In this document: piece after piece, positions 11,691-22,159 of the stretch
How the letters are laid out: every line of letters begins with the position of its first letter
Position numbering within the stretch: position 1 is the stretch's first letter
Assembly: GCF_037176765.1 (NCBI RefSeq)
Contig: NC_090022.1
Location: forward strand, 84,535,391 to 84,599,390
Length of the DNA: 64,000 nucleotides
Reading direction: 5' to 3'
Source: Anolis sagrei
Taxonomy: Eukaryota; Chordata; Lepidosauria; Squamata; Anolidae
Made by a program: the position numbers and the translations under genes
Notes under the pieces: generated by a model
What the model was told of the DNA's origin: nothing
What the model saw: only the letters and a program-made list of their open reading frames with translations
Database searches by the model: none

Positions 11691-12573
11691 TAGGGAACCT
11701 AATTACCCATTTATAATCTGTATTTTATTACTGTTAGCAATCTTCATCATATTTTTGGTAAAAAGGTAGAATGAATAAAAAATTAAACAAACACATTTGC
11801 AACACATGCATACATACATATAAGACATAATTGAAGTAAATTAGAATGACTTAAAAACCCACCTCAGAGGTTTGGCAAAAGTTCTGATAGGAAATAGAGT
11901 TTCACAACACAGGCAGAGTCAAAAAATACAGCTTTTGTCAGAGCTGCTGCATCTTTGCCTGCTGAATGCACCTCTGATAATGAGTGCTGAATGCACCTCT
12001 GGAGTGCAAGAGACGTCTTCCCTGTTGTTCTGAGTAGACAAACAAAATCATACTGCAGTTTTCCTTCTGTGGTGCTATGCCCACTCAGACAGCGGTGGAT
12101 CATTTACAGGCCACTCCGACACCATGCAAGCTGTAGGTTGCCAATTTTCTTAAAAAAAAAAAAATGAAGTGGTACTCCAATCACTTTTGGTTACTAATTT
12201 TTGCTGATCTGGAATACTGTCTGCACAAACAGTGGATGAATACAAAACTATAACCCTAGGGACATGTTTTGCACCAAATAGTACTTTAGAGGCCTAAATC
12301 ATTGTTAAAGCTTTGGTTTTGTGGGGCCAAAGTCCACACGGGAGCCATGTAGGCCTTATGTGATCCACAGGCTGCATATAATTCCTCACGTTTGAAAGGC
12401 CTTGCATTTAGCCTGCAAATAAATAATCTTGCACCATGCAAACTGTTGAAGTTGCATCCAATGTGTGTCTGCTCAATAGGAAATGCCATCGAATTCATTT
12501 GAACTTGAGCCATGGCTGACATTTGATATTTCACTTACAGATTCATAACATTAAGTTATGAACTCATAACTGT
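11691..12573. other. Intergenic, nothing recognised
   Basis: AT-rich. A local 20-bp word 'gctgaatgcacctctg' is present twice near 11960-12000. No gene or named repeat. Confidence 0.35.
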
Positions 12574-12847
12574 TTTAGATTCATTTTTTTCATGTCAGAA
12601 GCAACTTGAGAAATTACAAGTCACTTCTGGTGTGAGAGAATTGGCCGTCTGCAAGGACGTTGTCCAGAGGATGCCCAGATGTGTTACCATCCTGTGGGAG
12701 GTTTCTCTCATGTCCCCACATGGGAAGCTAGAGCTGATAGACAGGAGCTCACCTGGTCTCATGGATTCAAACCGCCAACCTTCAGGTCAGCAGTTCAGCC
12801 AGCACAAGGGTTTAACCCATTGCACCACCTCGGTTCCTTTAGATTCA
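12574..12847 (-). mobile_element. tRNA-derived SINE, antisense, with perfect 10-bp target duplication
   Basis: The element body is 12584-12837. It is flanked by tttagattca at 12574-12583 and 12838-12847. On the minus strand it runs from the head (complement of 'gggtttaacccattgcacca') to the 'gagaattggccgtctgcaag' region and an A-run. Same family as 10518-10782 and 15760-16005. Confidence 0.85.
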
Positions 12848-13331
12848 GTAATGCTACTTAGTCCAGTAAGGCTGTCCCACAGCCCATCTAAACAACCAAC
12901 AGCCACATGGGCAAAGGAGGATTGAGATGCTGATAGAGGCACAAGGAAGACACCACTTCTACCAGCCTCCCACCTGCAAATACGGCTGAAACAATCAGAA
13001 GTAGGATCCCCTGTTGCAATTCCTTGCTGCCTCAATAGATAGTGTGGCACTTTCTGTCAAATTTACTATGGGATATGTATCAATGAAACATCTTTCCTAT
13101 GTAACTACCAGATATGTCAGCCATAGCTGGAGGTGAGGGTAAGTTTTTTAAAACAAAAAAATTGAAATTCCAGAATATCATGGAGAAGATTGGATCTCTC
13201 ACGTTTGTCATTACTTTGTGGATGGGAAACTGGGTAGATTAACTATCCATGGTGCTGAACCTATTTGAGGGCTAGAGTCAGCTTCTAGAATAGATCACTT
13301 AAAAGTGTGGACTAAAATCAGGAGCAGATTC
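12848..13331. other. Intergenic, nothing recognised
   Basis: No convincing coding frame or repeat. Confidence 0.35.
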
Positions 13332-13497
13332 AGGGCCCTTCCAGACCGGCCCTATATCCCAGGATTTGATCCCAGGTTTTTGTTGGGTTTTTTTGCTTAC
13401 AAGTGGATTATATGAGTCCCCACTGCCAAATAATCTGGGATAAAAGGAAAACCTGGGATCATATCCTGTGATATAGGGCCTGTCTGGAAGGGCCCTC
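13332..13497. mobile_element. Palindromic hAT-type MITE
   Basis: The left end 'cagggcccttccagaccggc' mirrors the right end 'cctgtctggaagggccctca'. Internal 'aggatttgatcccaggtttt' mirrors 'aaaacctgggatcatatcct'. No coding capacity. Confidence 0.7.
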
Positions 13498-13554
13498 AGT
13501 CACAACAGATACTAAAGCCACACAACATAGGGACTATGATTTAACCTTTTTGGC

Positions 13555-13735
13555 AAGTAGCAAATTGCTATGTGGGGTAGACACAGGGAATGCTGTGGAT
13601 GTAGCGTATCTGGACTCTCAACAAAGAAAACCTTGCCTTAGGGTGATTATAGGCTGGAAACTATGTGGAGGCACCACATAACCAAGGTGTGCACATGTTT
13701 GGGGACACGCTTTCTAAGTGCTATGTTGCTTTTGT
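13555..13735 (+). mobile_element. CR1 fragment plus unclassified 115-bp repeat (copy 1)
   Basis: 'gaatgctgtggatgtagcgt' at 13588-13607 matches the CR1 coding stretch at about 32457-32476. From about 13612 the sequence leaves CR1 and becomes a ~115-bp unit ('ggtgtgcacatgtttgggga') that is repeated in the same orientation at 14847-14963. Confidence 0.5.
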
Positions 13736-14269
13736 TAGGGAAAACTACCCTAAGTATATAGCAGAGCATCCAAAAACAAACAGGATACTAAAGCTGAGCA
13801 TCAGCTCACTAGCGAGAAGAGCATGAAGTGCAGTGTGATGTGGGTATAAAGAATTCAGAGCTTAAGAGGCAAACATGAAGAGTCCAATCTTTTATTAAAA
13901 AATCACAAAAGATTTATTTACAATAATAATAACTAACTATATTTCTTCTGAGTAAAGAACTGGTTCTGAGCTACTCTAACACCCATCTCTTGTAAGATTT
14001 CAAGGGGGGGGGGGGGACTCCAGTCACTACATCTCTCCTGACACACAAACAGAGAAAGATCTCAAAGCACACAGTGCAATATTTGCCATACTAAATTGTA
14101 AGAAGGAAGAAGTCAGCTCTGAAATGGCTTGAGGTAGAAAAGTATCCTTTTTAAACAACCATAGCATGGGAGAAGGGAAACCCTGAGACTGTACTAATGC
14201 TAACTTCTCCTCGTTGAGGATTTGAGACTTGGGCAGTGTGGGGTTGAACTCCAGCAGCTTTACTTTTAA
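13736..14269. other. Unclassified sequence
   Basis: It contains a poly-G run at about 14005-14017 and an AT-rich part with 'tttattaaaaaatcacaaaagatttatt'. It lies between the two direct copies of the 115-bp unit. No gene seen. Confidence 0.3.
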
Positions 14270-14785
14270 TAGTTCTAGATTGGATTTCTTAGACTACATC
14301 TGGAATAGTGTGTCCAATTCTGGGCAATGCAATTGAAGGGAGATGTTGAAAAGCTGGAATGATCAAGAGTATGGAAAACAAGTTCTATGATGAGTGGCTT
14401 AAAGAGCTGAGCATGTTTAGCCTGAAGAAGAGAAGACCGAGAGTAGACATGATAGCCATGTATAAATATGTGAGAGGAAGTCACAGGGAGGAGGGAGCAA
14501 GCTTGTTTTCTTGTACCCTGGAGACTAGGATGTGGAACAATGGCTTCAAACTACAAGAAAGGAGATTCCATCACTTGGAAGAACTTCCTGACTGTGAGAG
14601 CTGTTCAGCAGTGGAACTCTCTGCCCTGGGGTGTGGTGGAGGCTCCTTCTTTGGAGGCTTATAAACAGAGACTGGCCATCTGTCAGGGGTGCCTTGAATG
14701 CAATTTTCCTGCTTCTTGGCAGGGGGTTGGACTGGATGGCCCACGAGGTCTCTTCCAACTCTAGGATTCTGTCTCCTCCAATAAA
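14270..14785 (+). mobile_element. CR1 LINE 3' fragment
   Basis: It matches, with internal deletions, the C-terminal coding part and 3' end of the CR1 copy at 32296-33640: 'tttagcctgaagaagagaag', 'cacagggaggagggagcaag', 'ggttggactggatggccca' and 'tcttccaactctaggattct'. The frame is broken, so it is older than the 32-kb copy. Confidence 0.85.
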
Positions 14786-14846
14786 CTGCTTGCTGATTTT
14801 GCTGAACTGGTGTGGTGACTAAGTACAGAAGTATTCCTAGTTGAGA

Positions 14847-14963
14847 CTCTCACAAGGAAAGCCTTGTCATAGGGTGGCTCTAGGCTGGAAACGACTCGAA
14901 ATCACCCCATAGCAAAGGTGTGCACATGTTTGGGGACAGGCTTTCGAAGCGCCCAGTTGCTTG
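14847..14963 (+). repeat. Unclassified 115-bp repeat (copy 2)
   Basis: A direct copy of the 13612-13735 unit, sharing 'ggtgtgcacatgtttgggga' and 'gccttgtcatagggtg' (copy 1: 'ccttgccttagggtg'). It ends just before the CpG-rich region of the receptor promoter. Confidence 0.6.
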
Positions 14964-14989
14964 ACTTGGAATAGTTCTATGTCCGGTTT

Positions 14990-15620
14990 CCTCCTGCCTC
15001 CGGTTCGGAAAGAGTTAAAAGCCGGCTGGAGCGGGCGAAGAGCAGCGACAAGTGTCCGCCGCATCCGCTATACAAACGATATAAAAAGGGGCTGCTGCTA
15101 AGGGCAGCGAATGTCGACGAGGAGGAGGAGGAGGAGGAGGAAGGGAAGAGCGCGGATGCCGGGGCTCCTGCGCCTTCTCCCTCGGGAGAAGGAGGCGCTT
15201 GCGGGGAGGGGAGAGGAGGGACAGGCGCTTGCGGGGAGCTTGCGAGGAAGAGGGGGCTCCCCGCACACTGTGCCTCCCCTTCTCTCATCCCTTCCCCAAT
15301 CCCTCCAAGATCTCCACAACATCCCAGAGAAGCAGGAGCGAGGCGAGCGAGGAGGAAGAGCGCGTGGGATGGGGGCGCCCCCTGAAGGGAAGCCCCTGGG
15401 ATGAGCGCGCCAGGAGAAGCCTGCGCCCCAAACTTGGAAACGGGGGAGAACTTCCTCGCGCTGCCTTTCCCCGGGTTCCTAGGACGGACATGGAATCGAG
15501 AAGCCCTCCTCCTCCTCCTCCTCCTGTTCCTCCGGCTCTCTGGGAAGTGTTGTTGTGTGCCTTCTGGAGAGCCCATCCCGGGTGTTTGGGGGGCTGAGAG
15601 GGGGCCCAAGGGGAAGCAGA
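14990..15620 (+). promoter_or_regulatory. CpG-rich promoter region of the melatonin receptor gene
   Basis: GC content and CpG frequency rise sharply compared with the AT-rich surroundings. A TATA box lies inside at 15080-15086. Trinucleotide runs (GAG)n at about 15118-15140 and (CTC)n at about 15504-15528 also lie here. Long open frames on both strands across this stretch are GC-composition artefacts. Promoter function is inferred from composition and position upstream of exon 1. Confidence 0.6.
15080..15086 (+). promoter_or_regulatory. TATA box candidate (tataaaa)
   Basis: The motif sits in gatataaaaaggggc inside the CpG-rich block, about 1 kb upstream of the receptor start codon. It would place transcription start near 15110. 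The leader would then contain several upstream ATGs, so either it is spliced or another start site is used. Confidence 0.45.
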
Positions 15621-15759
15621 TCTTCCAAGGAAAGGAGCCCAGACTCTTCCATCAACTTCCCCGCCAGGAAACCCCGAGGAGTTCTCCACCCGAGTGGCTG
15701 GGAAGTTCATCTTTAGGGGACTCTCGTTTCCCCCCTTCTGGGAAGTTCTTTCGGAGAAG

Positions 15760-16005
15760 CCCCCCGTGGCGCAGTGGGTTAAACCCATGTGCCAGCAGGA
15801 CTGAAGACCGACAGGAGAGAGCGCGGGTGAGCTCCCTCTGTCAGCTCCAGCTCCCAATGCTTGGACATGAGAGAAGCCTCCCACGAGGATGGTAAAACAT
15901 CCAAAACATCCGGGTGTCCCCTGGGCAACGTCCTTGCAGACAGCCAATTCTCTCCCACCAGAAGCGACTTGGAGTTTCTCAAGTCCCTCCTGACACGGAA
16001 AAAAG
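15760..16005 (+). mobile_element. tRNA-derived SINE inserted just upstream of the receptor start codon
   Basis: The head reads gtggcgcagtgggttaaacc (box A-like). The box B region is damaged ('gagagagcgcgggtgag' replaces the usual ggttcgaatcc stretch). The body includes 'gtaaaacatccaaaacatcc' and it ends 'cctgacacggaaaaaa'. It stops about 91 bp before the ATG at 16097. A short frame starting at ATG 15867 in the SINE runs past the receptor start in another frame. No clean target duplication is visible. Confidence 0.85.
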
Positions 16006-16096
16006 GGATTCTTGTGCGCGTCCCTAACCTTTTTGCCTCCGGGCTTCCCTTGGCCTCTCTCGACCCTTCGTTTGGCTTCTCCTGGGAGCTCCAGGC

Positions 16097-16280
16097 ATGG
16101 AGGAGGCCGGCTCCTTGCAGAAGAACACCACCGCTGGTGGGGAGCAAGGAGAGGACCTCTACCCCATTTGGGCGGTGACTTTCCTGGCCCTGGTCCTCAT
16201 CATCACCACCGCCGTGGACGTCCTGGGCAACCTCCTGGTCATCCTCTCCGTCTACAAGAACAAGAAGCTGAGGAAAGCAG
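16097..16280 (+). CDS. MTNR1D: Melatonin receptor exon 1 (probably Mel1d / MTNR1D)
   Basis: Exon 1 encodes residues 1-61 and the first base of codon 62. The ATG at 16097 is chosen because it gives a short extracellular N-terminus of the family's usual length with an N-glycosylation site at N10 (NTT). Transmembrane helix 1 follows (about residues 24-50) with the family hallmark VDVLGNLLVILSV, then intracellular loop 1 (KNKKLRKAG). Most melatonin receptors have RNAGN here, so K60 is a small departure. The exon ends g|gtaagg, a consensus donor, at the loop-1/TM2 position where melatonin receptor genes carry their single coding intron. The intron is 16281-22159 (5.9 kb, GT-AG) and the phase matches exon 2 exactly. 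Confidence 0.93.
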
Positions 16281-16451
16281 GTAAGGCAGGCTGTGCAGGG
16301 TCTCCTTCTCACACTTTGGATACTCTGCTGCTGCTTCTACACAGCAGCCTGAAGAATGCTGGTTGGGAGTCATTAGCCTTGAGATTTAGCAAAGGGACAA
16401 CATGGGGTTGGGGAAACTAAGAGTGCCTCCCCTCTGTCACCAGCCACTCCT

Positions 16452-16585
16452 CAGGCATGGGCAAACTTCGGCCCTCCGGGTGTTTTGGACTTCAACTCCC
16501 ACCATTCCTAACAGCCTACCGGCTGTTAGGAATGATGGGAGTTGAAGTCCAAAATACCTGGAGGGCCCAAGTTTGCCCATGCCTG
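16452..16585. mobile_element. Palindromic hAT-type MITE
   Basis: The left arm 'caggcatgggcaaacttcgg' mirrors the right arm 'aagtttgcccatgcctg', and the centre is 'ctaccggctgttag'. Flanked by cactcct on both sides (16445-16451 and 16586-16592). Near-perfect palindrome, so relatively young. Located in the receptor intron. Confidence 0.8.
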
Positions 16586-17048
16586 CACTCCTGATGTACT
16601 CTGGTAGAAAGAAGTCCTCCTCTGCCTCAAATATGGTCTGAATCTTTTGGTTCCTACCAACATTTCATTCCCAGTTTGGGTTATTTATTTACTGTATCAG
16701 AAGTGAACTGAGGCTACAGTTGTAATGTATTTAAAAACACAATCAAGGTTTTAAAAACTTAGCATTATACTAAATAATGCCAAGCATTTAGTGCCTCTGG
16801 TGTTGCTATAAGAAGGACCTCCATTGTGCATGTGGCAGGGCTCAGGCTGCATTCCCAGTTAGGTAAATAAACTGGTTAAACTCCTTTGAACTAAGCTTAG
16901 GCATGAGGACTATGTGAGGAACACGGATGTAGTGTCAAAGGTTGAAGTCTGGGCACTTATGAGCATCCTTGAAGCCACACCCCCAAGGAAGATCCAAAAA
17001 CACAATCCTATTGAACTACAATCAACACTCTACATTGACTGAGGCTAG

Positions 17049-17182
17049 CAGGGATGGACAAACTTTGGCCTTCCAAGTGTTTTGGTCTTCAACTCCCACA
17101 ATTCCTCACAACCGGTAAGCAGGTTGGGATTTCTGGAAGTTGAAGTCCAACAACCAGAAATTCCAGAAGTTTGCCCATGCCT
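17049..17182. mobile_element. Palindromic hAT-type MITE
   Basis: Same family as 16452-16585 but more diverged: left 'gatggacaaactttggcc', right 'gaagtttgcccatgcctg'. In the receptor intron. Confidence 0.7.
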
Positions 17183-17249
17183 GGGTCAATGTCACAGGGC
17201 TCCATAGATGTGAAAAATGGCAAGTAAAAAAACCCACTTTTTATTTCAG

Positions 17250-17472
17250 AGGAGCCCTTAGTAGTGCAATGGGTTAAACCCTTGTGCCGGCAGGACTACC
17301 GCCTGAAAGGTCACTGGTTCGAATCCATGAGACAGGGTGAGCTCCCATCTGTCAGCCCCAGCTTCTCATGAGAGAAGCATTCCACAGGATTGTAAAATAT
17401 CTGGGCATCCCCTGGGAAATGTCCTTGCAGACAGCCAATTCTCTCACACCAGAAGCGACTTGCAGTTTCACC
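17250..17472 (+). mobile_element. tRNA-derived SINE
   Basis: Head 'gtagtgcaatgggttaaacc' and box B 'tggttcgaatcc'; tail 'ccagaagcgacttgcagttt'. Same family as 10518-10782. In the receptor intron. Confidence 0.8.
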
Positions 17473-18583
17473 TATCTAGGAATCTCTAGGTCCTCCTGCA
17501 TGACTTTATGATCAACCTCTGCTAGATTACATAGAGTTTCCTAGAGAGATGCCCCAAGAATGTGTAGGTTGTCAGTGGTCAGCTTGCAGCAGTTGCAGTG
17601 GAGCACCTAGAGGTTCCTAGAGAGAACATTTTCATCAAATCTGACAATAATCAGATCCACAAAAGTCAAAACTGCAAATGTGAAGGCTGACTATCTATAT
17701 TTGTATGTAAACCAATAGATACAAATTAACATGTGCAAATACACACGCATGAAACAATGCCCTACAAATGTCATTTGTTCTATGTAGCATAATAAATCAG
17801 GTTAACATCCAATTAACTTGGGAGAAAAAAGTTAAAAGCTAATTAGCTTCATATTATTAACTATAGCCCTGAATGGGAAAGGTTCATTATAGATCTTTTT
17901 TTTTTTTGTAATATCTGTTTTGTTTTGTTTTGTTTTGTTTTGTGTTGCTTTGCTCTCAGCAGCAAAAAGGACACAGTGTCGAAAGCATTGCCTGAAGAAC
18001 TTCAGTCCAAAGCTTTGTAGATCTTCTCTCGGAGCTCAAAGAGCTGCCAGGTTGTCTCATTAAGGGTTCCAAATGAATTGTATTCAGGAGATTTAAAAAA
18101 GTCTTCCCTGCATGCAAGAAAACACTCAGGACTTACCATCATAAACCTCCAGAACCACAGTAAAAGACTCTCCCTGTGTTTTTCTATGCGGATCTCATTG
18201 TATTTGAAAGATAACTAGCAATACAGCAAAACATAATTTCTTCAAGAGTCTTAGGCATGTTATAATCTGTCTTCAAGCCTGTACCATGCCCTGAAAATAT
18301 AACACAGTGAAAATTTAGGAGGGAACTCATATTTGCTGAAGTGTCCCCACTGTAAGCTAAGCTATAATTGTTTCCAGATGGGTTGGCCATGTTACTTGGT
18401 TGCAAGTAAAGCATCCAGAAGTGCCTTGAAGACGTCACCAACTAATTGTGGTATAAACTTTGATAGGCTAGAGTTTATTCCATCAGATGGATAAAGTTAT
18501 TATCCCAGGTTGTCAAGTTATTAGGCAATCACAAGAATATTAAGCAACTTCATTGGATCAAACCAAAGTCTTTTCTAGTTCAG
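17473..18583. other. Receptor intron sequence with simple repeats
   Basis: It holds a T-run at about 17898-17908 and a (TTTTG)n pentanucleotide run at about 17919-17943. Nothing else is recognised. Confidence 0.5.
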
Positions 18584-18929
18584 TATCCTGCTTCAAGGCC
18601 CCCCTGGTGGTGCAACAGGTTAAACCATTGAGCTGCTGAGCTTGTTGAGCAAAAGGTTGAATCCAGGGAGTGGGATGAACTCCTGCTGATAGCTCCAGCT
18701 TCTGCCAACCTAGCAGTTCAAAAACATACAAATGTGAGTTGATCAATAAGTACTGCTTCTATGGGAAGGTAACAGTGCTGCATACAATCATGCTGGCCAC
18801 ATGACCTTGGAGGTGTCTACAGACAACATCAGCCCTTCGGCTTAGAAATAGAGATGAGCACCACTCTCCAGAGTCGGACACAATTAGACTTAATGTCAGG
18901 GGTAACCTTTACTTTTTTATCCTGCTTCA
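18584..18929 (+). mobile_element. Sauria-type SINE with perfect 12-bp target duplication
   Basis: Body 18596-18917, bracketed by tatcctgcttca at 18584-18595 and 18918-18929. Box A-like 'ggtggtgcaacaggttaaac' is followed by the 'ccaacctagcagttcaaaaa' body and the Bov-B-like 'agagtcggacacaattag' tail. In the receptor intron. Confidence 0.85.
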
Positions 18930-19496
18930 CACTGTGGTCAGCCAGATATATCTTGGAAAGTCAACAAGTAGGACAGAGTGGCATTAATCCCTTCTGAATG
19001 AGGTTCTCCTGCAACTTATGTGCACTAAACTTCATATATAGCCATCCTGTTTAGTAGTCAATAATGGCCTCCTCTTCCATGAGTTGATCTAACTCGCTTC
19101 TGACAGCTGCCTGAGTTGGCAGGCGTTGCCACATCTAATGTCTGTGAATGCTGTCTTCAAAAACATTGTCTTTATTACAATCAGTGCTATTTTGGGAACA
19201 ATTATTGCACATTTGTACTATTTTTAGGCACAGCCATATATACATTCCAGCTTTAGCATAATTAGCACCATCTGTACTTTCCTACATTTTATGTCTTTCT
19301 GATGAGAGTTGAGGGGTTTTTTTGCCAGTAAAGTGTGTGTTTGTGTATACCTGACAATTTAAAGCAGCACTTGATGTATTTAATGAAGTGGAGATGTCAC
19401 AAAAGTAAGATGTCACAAAAGTTTATCATAGTTTTAATTTGTGACAAAGAGTGGCTCACTTTCTCTACTCTCCAAGATATCATATAGCTACTAGGA

Positions 19497-19682
19497 TTCA
19501 TCCGGACTGCCTTGGTTCAATGCTATTAAATTATAGTTGTAGTTTTAGAAGATTGTTGTCCTTTTCTGCATAAAAGTGCTGGTACAGAAAATGTTAAAGA
19601 CCTTCTAAAACTACTACTCCCATCATTCCATGCAATGAGCCATGGCAGTTAAAATGGTGTCAGACTGCATTAATGCCACAGT
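19497..19682. mobile_element. hAT-type MITE, decayed
   Basis: It retains 'ggttcaatgctatt' and, near the right end, 'gagccatggcagttaaaatg' and 'gtcagactgcattaat'. Same family as 10143-10370. It abuts the next MITE. Confidence 0.55.
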
Positions 19683-19829
19683 ATAGATCAGGCATGGGCA
19701 AACTTTGGCCCTCCATGTGTTTTGGACTTCAATTCCCACAATTCATAACAGTCAGTAGTCTGTTAGGAATTGTGGGAGTTGAAATCCAAAACACGTGAGG
19801 GCCCAAGTTGGCTCATGCTTGGTATAGAT
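19681..19829. mobile_element. Palindromic hAT-type MITE with perfect 8-bp target duplication
   Basis: The element is 19689-19821 ('caggcatgggcaaactttgg' to 'caagttggctcatgcttg'). It is flanked by gtatagat at 19681-19688 and 19822-19829. The 8-bp duplication supports the hAT assignment of this MITE family. Confidence 0.85.
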
Positions 19830-20781
19830 GCACTCCTAGTGGCTATATCAGATTCAGAGAGGCAGGAGACATCTGGACAACAGCTAATGGGGAGCAATCC
19901 TTATGCTTTTGGCTTCTCTTCCCAGAAGCAACTGTTGGCCATTTATACAAAGAGCAATGGTAAAGATTCACACAGACTATGATGCATAAAGCTCAGTGGA
20001 AATGATATAAGAAGCTGTAAGGAATTGATGACTCATTAATTTATCTGTAGTTCCTTTAGACATCTGATCCATGTATGATTAATCCCAAAACTCCAAGAGA
20101 CTAGACGTCAAGATGGATTAGCCATTGCTTTACATATCTGATTGTGAGTGGCAGTCCTCTTTGTGCTTACCCAATTGTAACATTGAGCAATAAGATCTCA
20201 AGCACACTTCATCCTAAACTCTCAAAAGTCTTTGAATTTATTACCTTATCTTCAAGTAGAAAACTCAATTGAAGATTTTGTTTTCAGCCTGAGGACATAG
20301 CTGGTTCTGCCGCCTCCTTTGGCATTCTCTGCTTCTCTTATTTTCTTTTAAAGTGCATAACCAGGAAGGGTATTGAAAACAAACAGCCTTTCAATCCTTT
20401 GAAATTTCCGAAGAGCCTCTTCTACTAAAAGCAGCTGAACTTCCGTCTGGGGATACGTACCATTGCCAGTGGGTAGACACAGCAGACAATTTGAGAGCTT
20501 GCCATGTTTCTAATGCAAAATATCAAAAGACACATAATATGTATGAATGCCTCACTGAATTATAAACTCTGGGATTATCAAGTGGATCTAGATCAGTCAA
20601 GCCATCCTGTCCATTCAAAGTTATATTTTACTTGGAAAATTTCTATCCCCATTTTGATTGATTTTTAAACAAAGGTACACAAATGATGGTGGAAGTGAGA
20701 TTATTATTGCTCTTGAGAGGACATATGGCATTATCTCGTTTCCTTCCATTTAAACTTGCAGCTTAAAATCAGGGACCTTTG

Positions 20782-20985
20782 AGATTGTCCACACTGCAGA
20801 AATATAGGAGTTTGGTGCCATTTTAATAGCTCCATCATATGGAACCCAGGGGTGTGTAGTTTGTTGGGCACCAGAGCATTCTGGCAGAAGAAGCGCAAAT
20901 ATTTGTAAAACTACAAACCCCAGAATTCCATAGCATTGAGCCATAGCCATTCAAATTACTATAATTCTGTAGTGTAGATACACCC
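20782..20985. mobile_element. Palindromic hAT-type MITE
   Basis: Left 'gattgtccacactgcagaaa' mirrors right 'ctgtagtgtagatacaccc', and the centre includes 'accccagaattccatagcat'. In the receptor intron. Confidence 0.65.
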
Positions 20986-22159
20986 TTTGTGTTTCAAGGT
21001 AATTTAAGTGAGTCTAGTGCCTTCCCTTCTCCATGGAATGATTCTCGACTTATCCACAGGTCATATCAAAATCCATACTTTAGGCCCTACATCCTGCACT
21101 TGACTAATACATGTGGTCGATTTATAAACACATATGTATAATAATGTTTGGGCCATGCTGGTGGGCCTTAATAGGGTTGGCACTTCCAAACATCTTTGTT
21201 GAGAAAAGCTGAGCTAATTTATTTCTCATCCTATTTGGAATAATTCATTAACCACAGATTAGTCTAGCCAATGTCGGGCTACAACTACCATTAGCCCTAG
21301 ACATCACAGCCAGTACTAAGAGATGATAGGATTGTTAGAATAAGAAAGTTAAAATTCTGTGTTGCTTTTTATCTCCTTTCCCTTCCAAAGTTGCTATTTT
21401 TTTTATGTCTTCAACCCAGTTTTAAATATAGAATAAAAATAGTTTCCAAAAAAAGTTGAAAATACTCCACGGCTGCAGAAACCACAGTTTGCTGAAAGAG
21501 GAAGTTTGGGGTCATTGTAAGCCACCATTACAACTCTCTAACCAGTCCCCACTTTCTTTTATACTAGATTGTGGATTGTAAAGTTTGTGCAGGTGCTTTC
21601 ATATTCTACTGCTGGGTAAGATCTCAGACTGGCTTATATGTCTACATTTAAAGGATAGACCCTGACCTCAGAGTTATAATCTGAAAAACAAAAACAAAAC
21701 AAAATGAATACAAGAAAACTCAAACACAATTCTTAGTATTTATAATATTCCTCAACTCAGTGGAATGGCTGTTGTGGAAAGCTAAGACCTTATAGAGCTG
21801 GCATTGTAGGAGGATTGATGCTGTCTGCACTTTCCCTCTCTCTCTGTTCTACAATTTAGGGAAATGGCTGCTAGATAACTGGAGTTTGGGGTAGGCTGCT
21901 CCAGAGATGTTTTGCACAATAGGCCTTTCAGTTTCATCACCTCTAGAATAATCACAGGTTTTGAACTGGGGAGAGCCATAACGGAAACGAGCCCCTGCAC
22001 TGAACTCAAAATACCAACTTATTTGCAACATAGACAAGTGCCATTTTGTAGTCTGGTGTCACAAATTGAGTATTTTGTTTTAGTAGATGGAGAATAAGTT
22101 AACTGCTTATGTATCAAGAACTGTTAACTTTGTATCTAACTTTTACATTTGCATTCTAG
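20986..22159 (+). other. Receptor intron 3' part with splice acceptor
   Basis: AT-rich intron sequence ending in a T-rich tract and the acceptor gcattctag (AG at 22158-22159). No other feature recognised. Confidence 0.6.

Noticed and set aside
14977-15947. Long overlapping open frames on both strands (up to 220 codons) in the GC-rich block
   Set aside because: They arise from high GC content and trinucleotide runs, overlap in several frames, have low-complexity products and include SINE sequence. They fit a CpG-rich promoter better than a gene.
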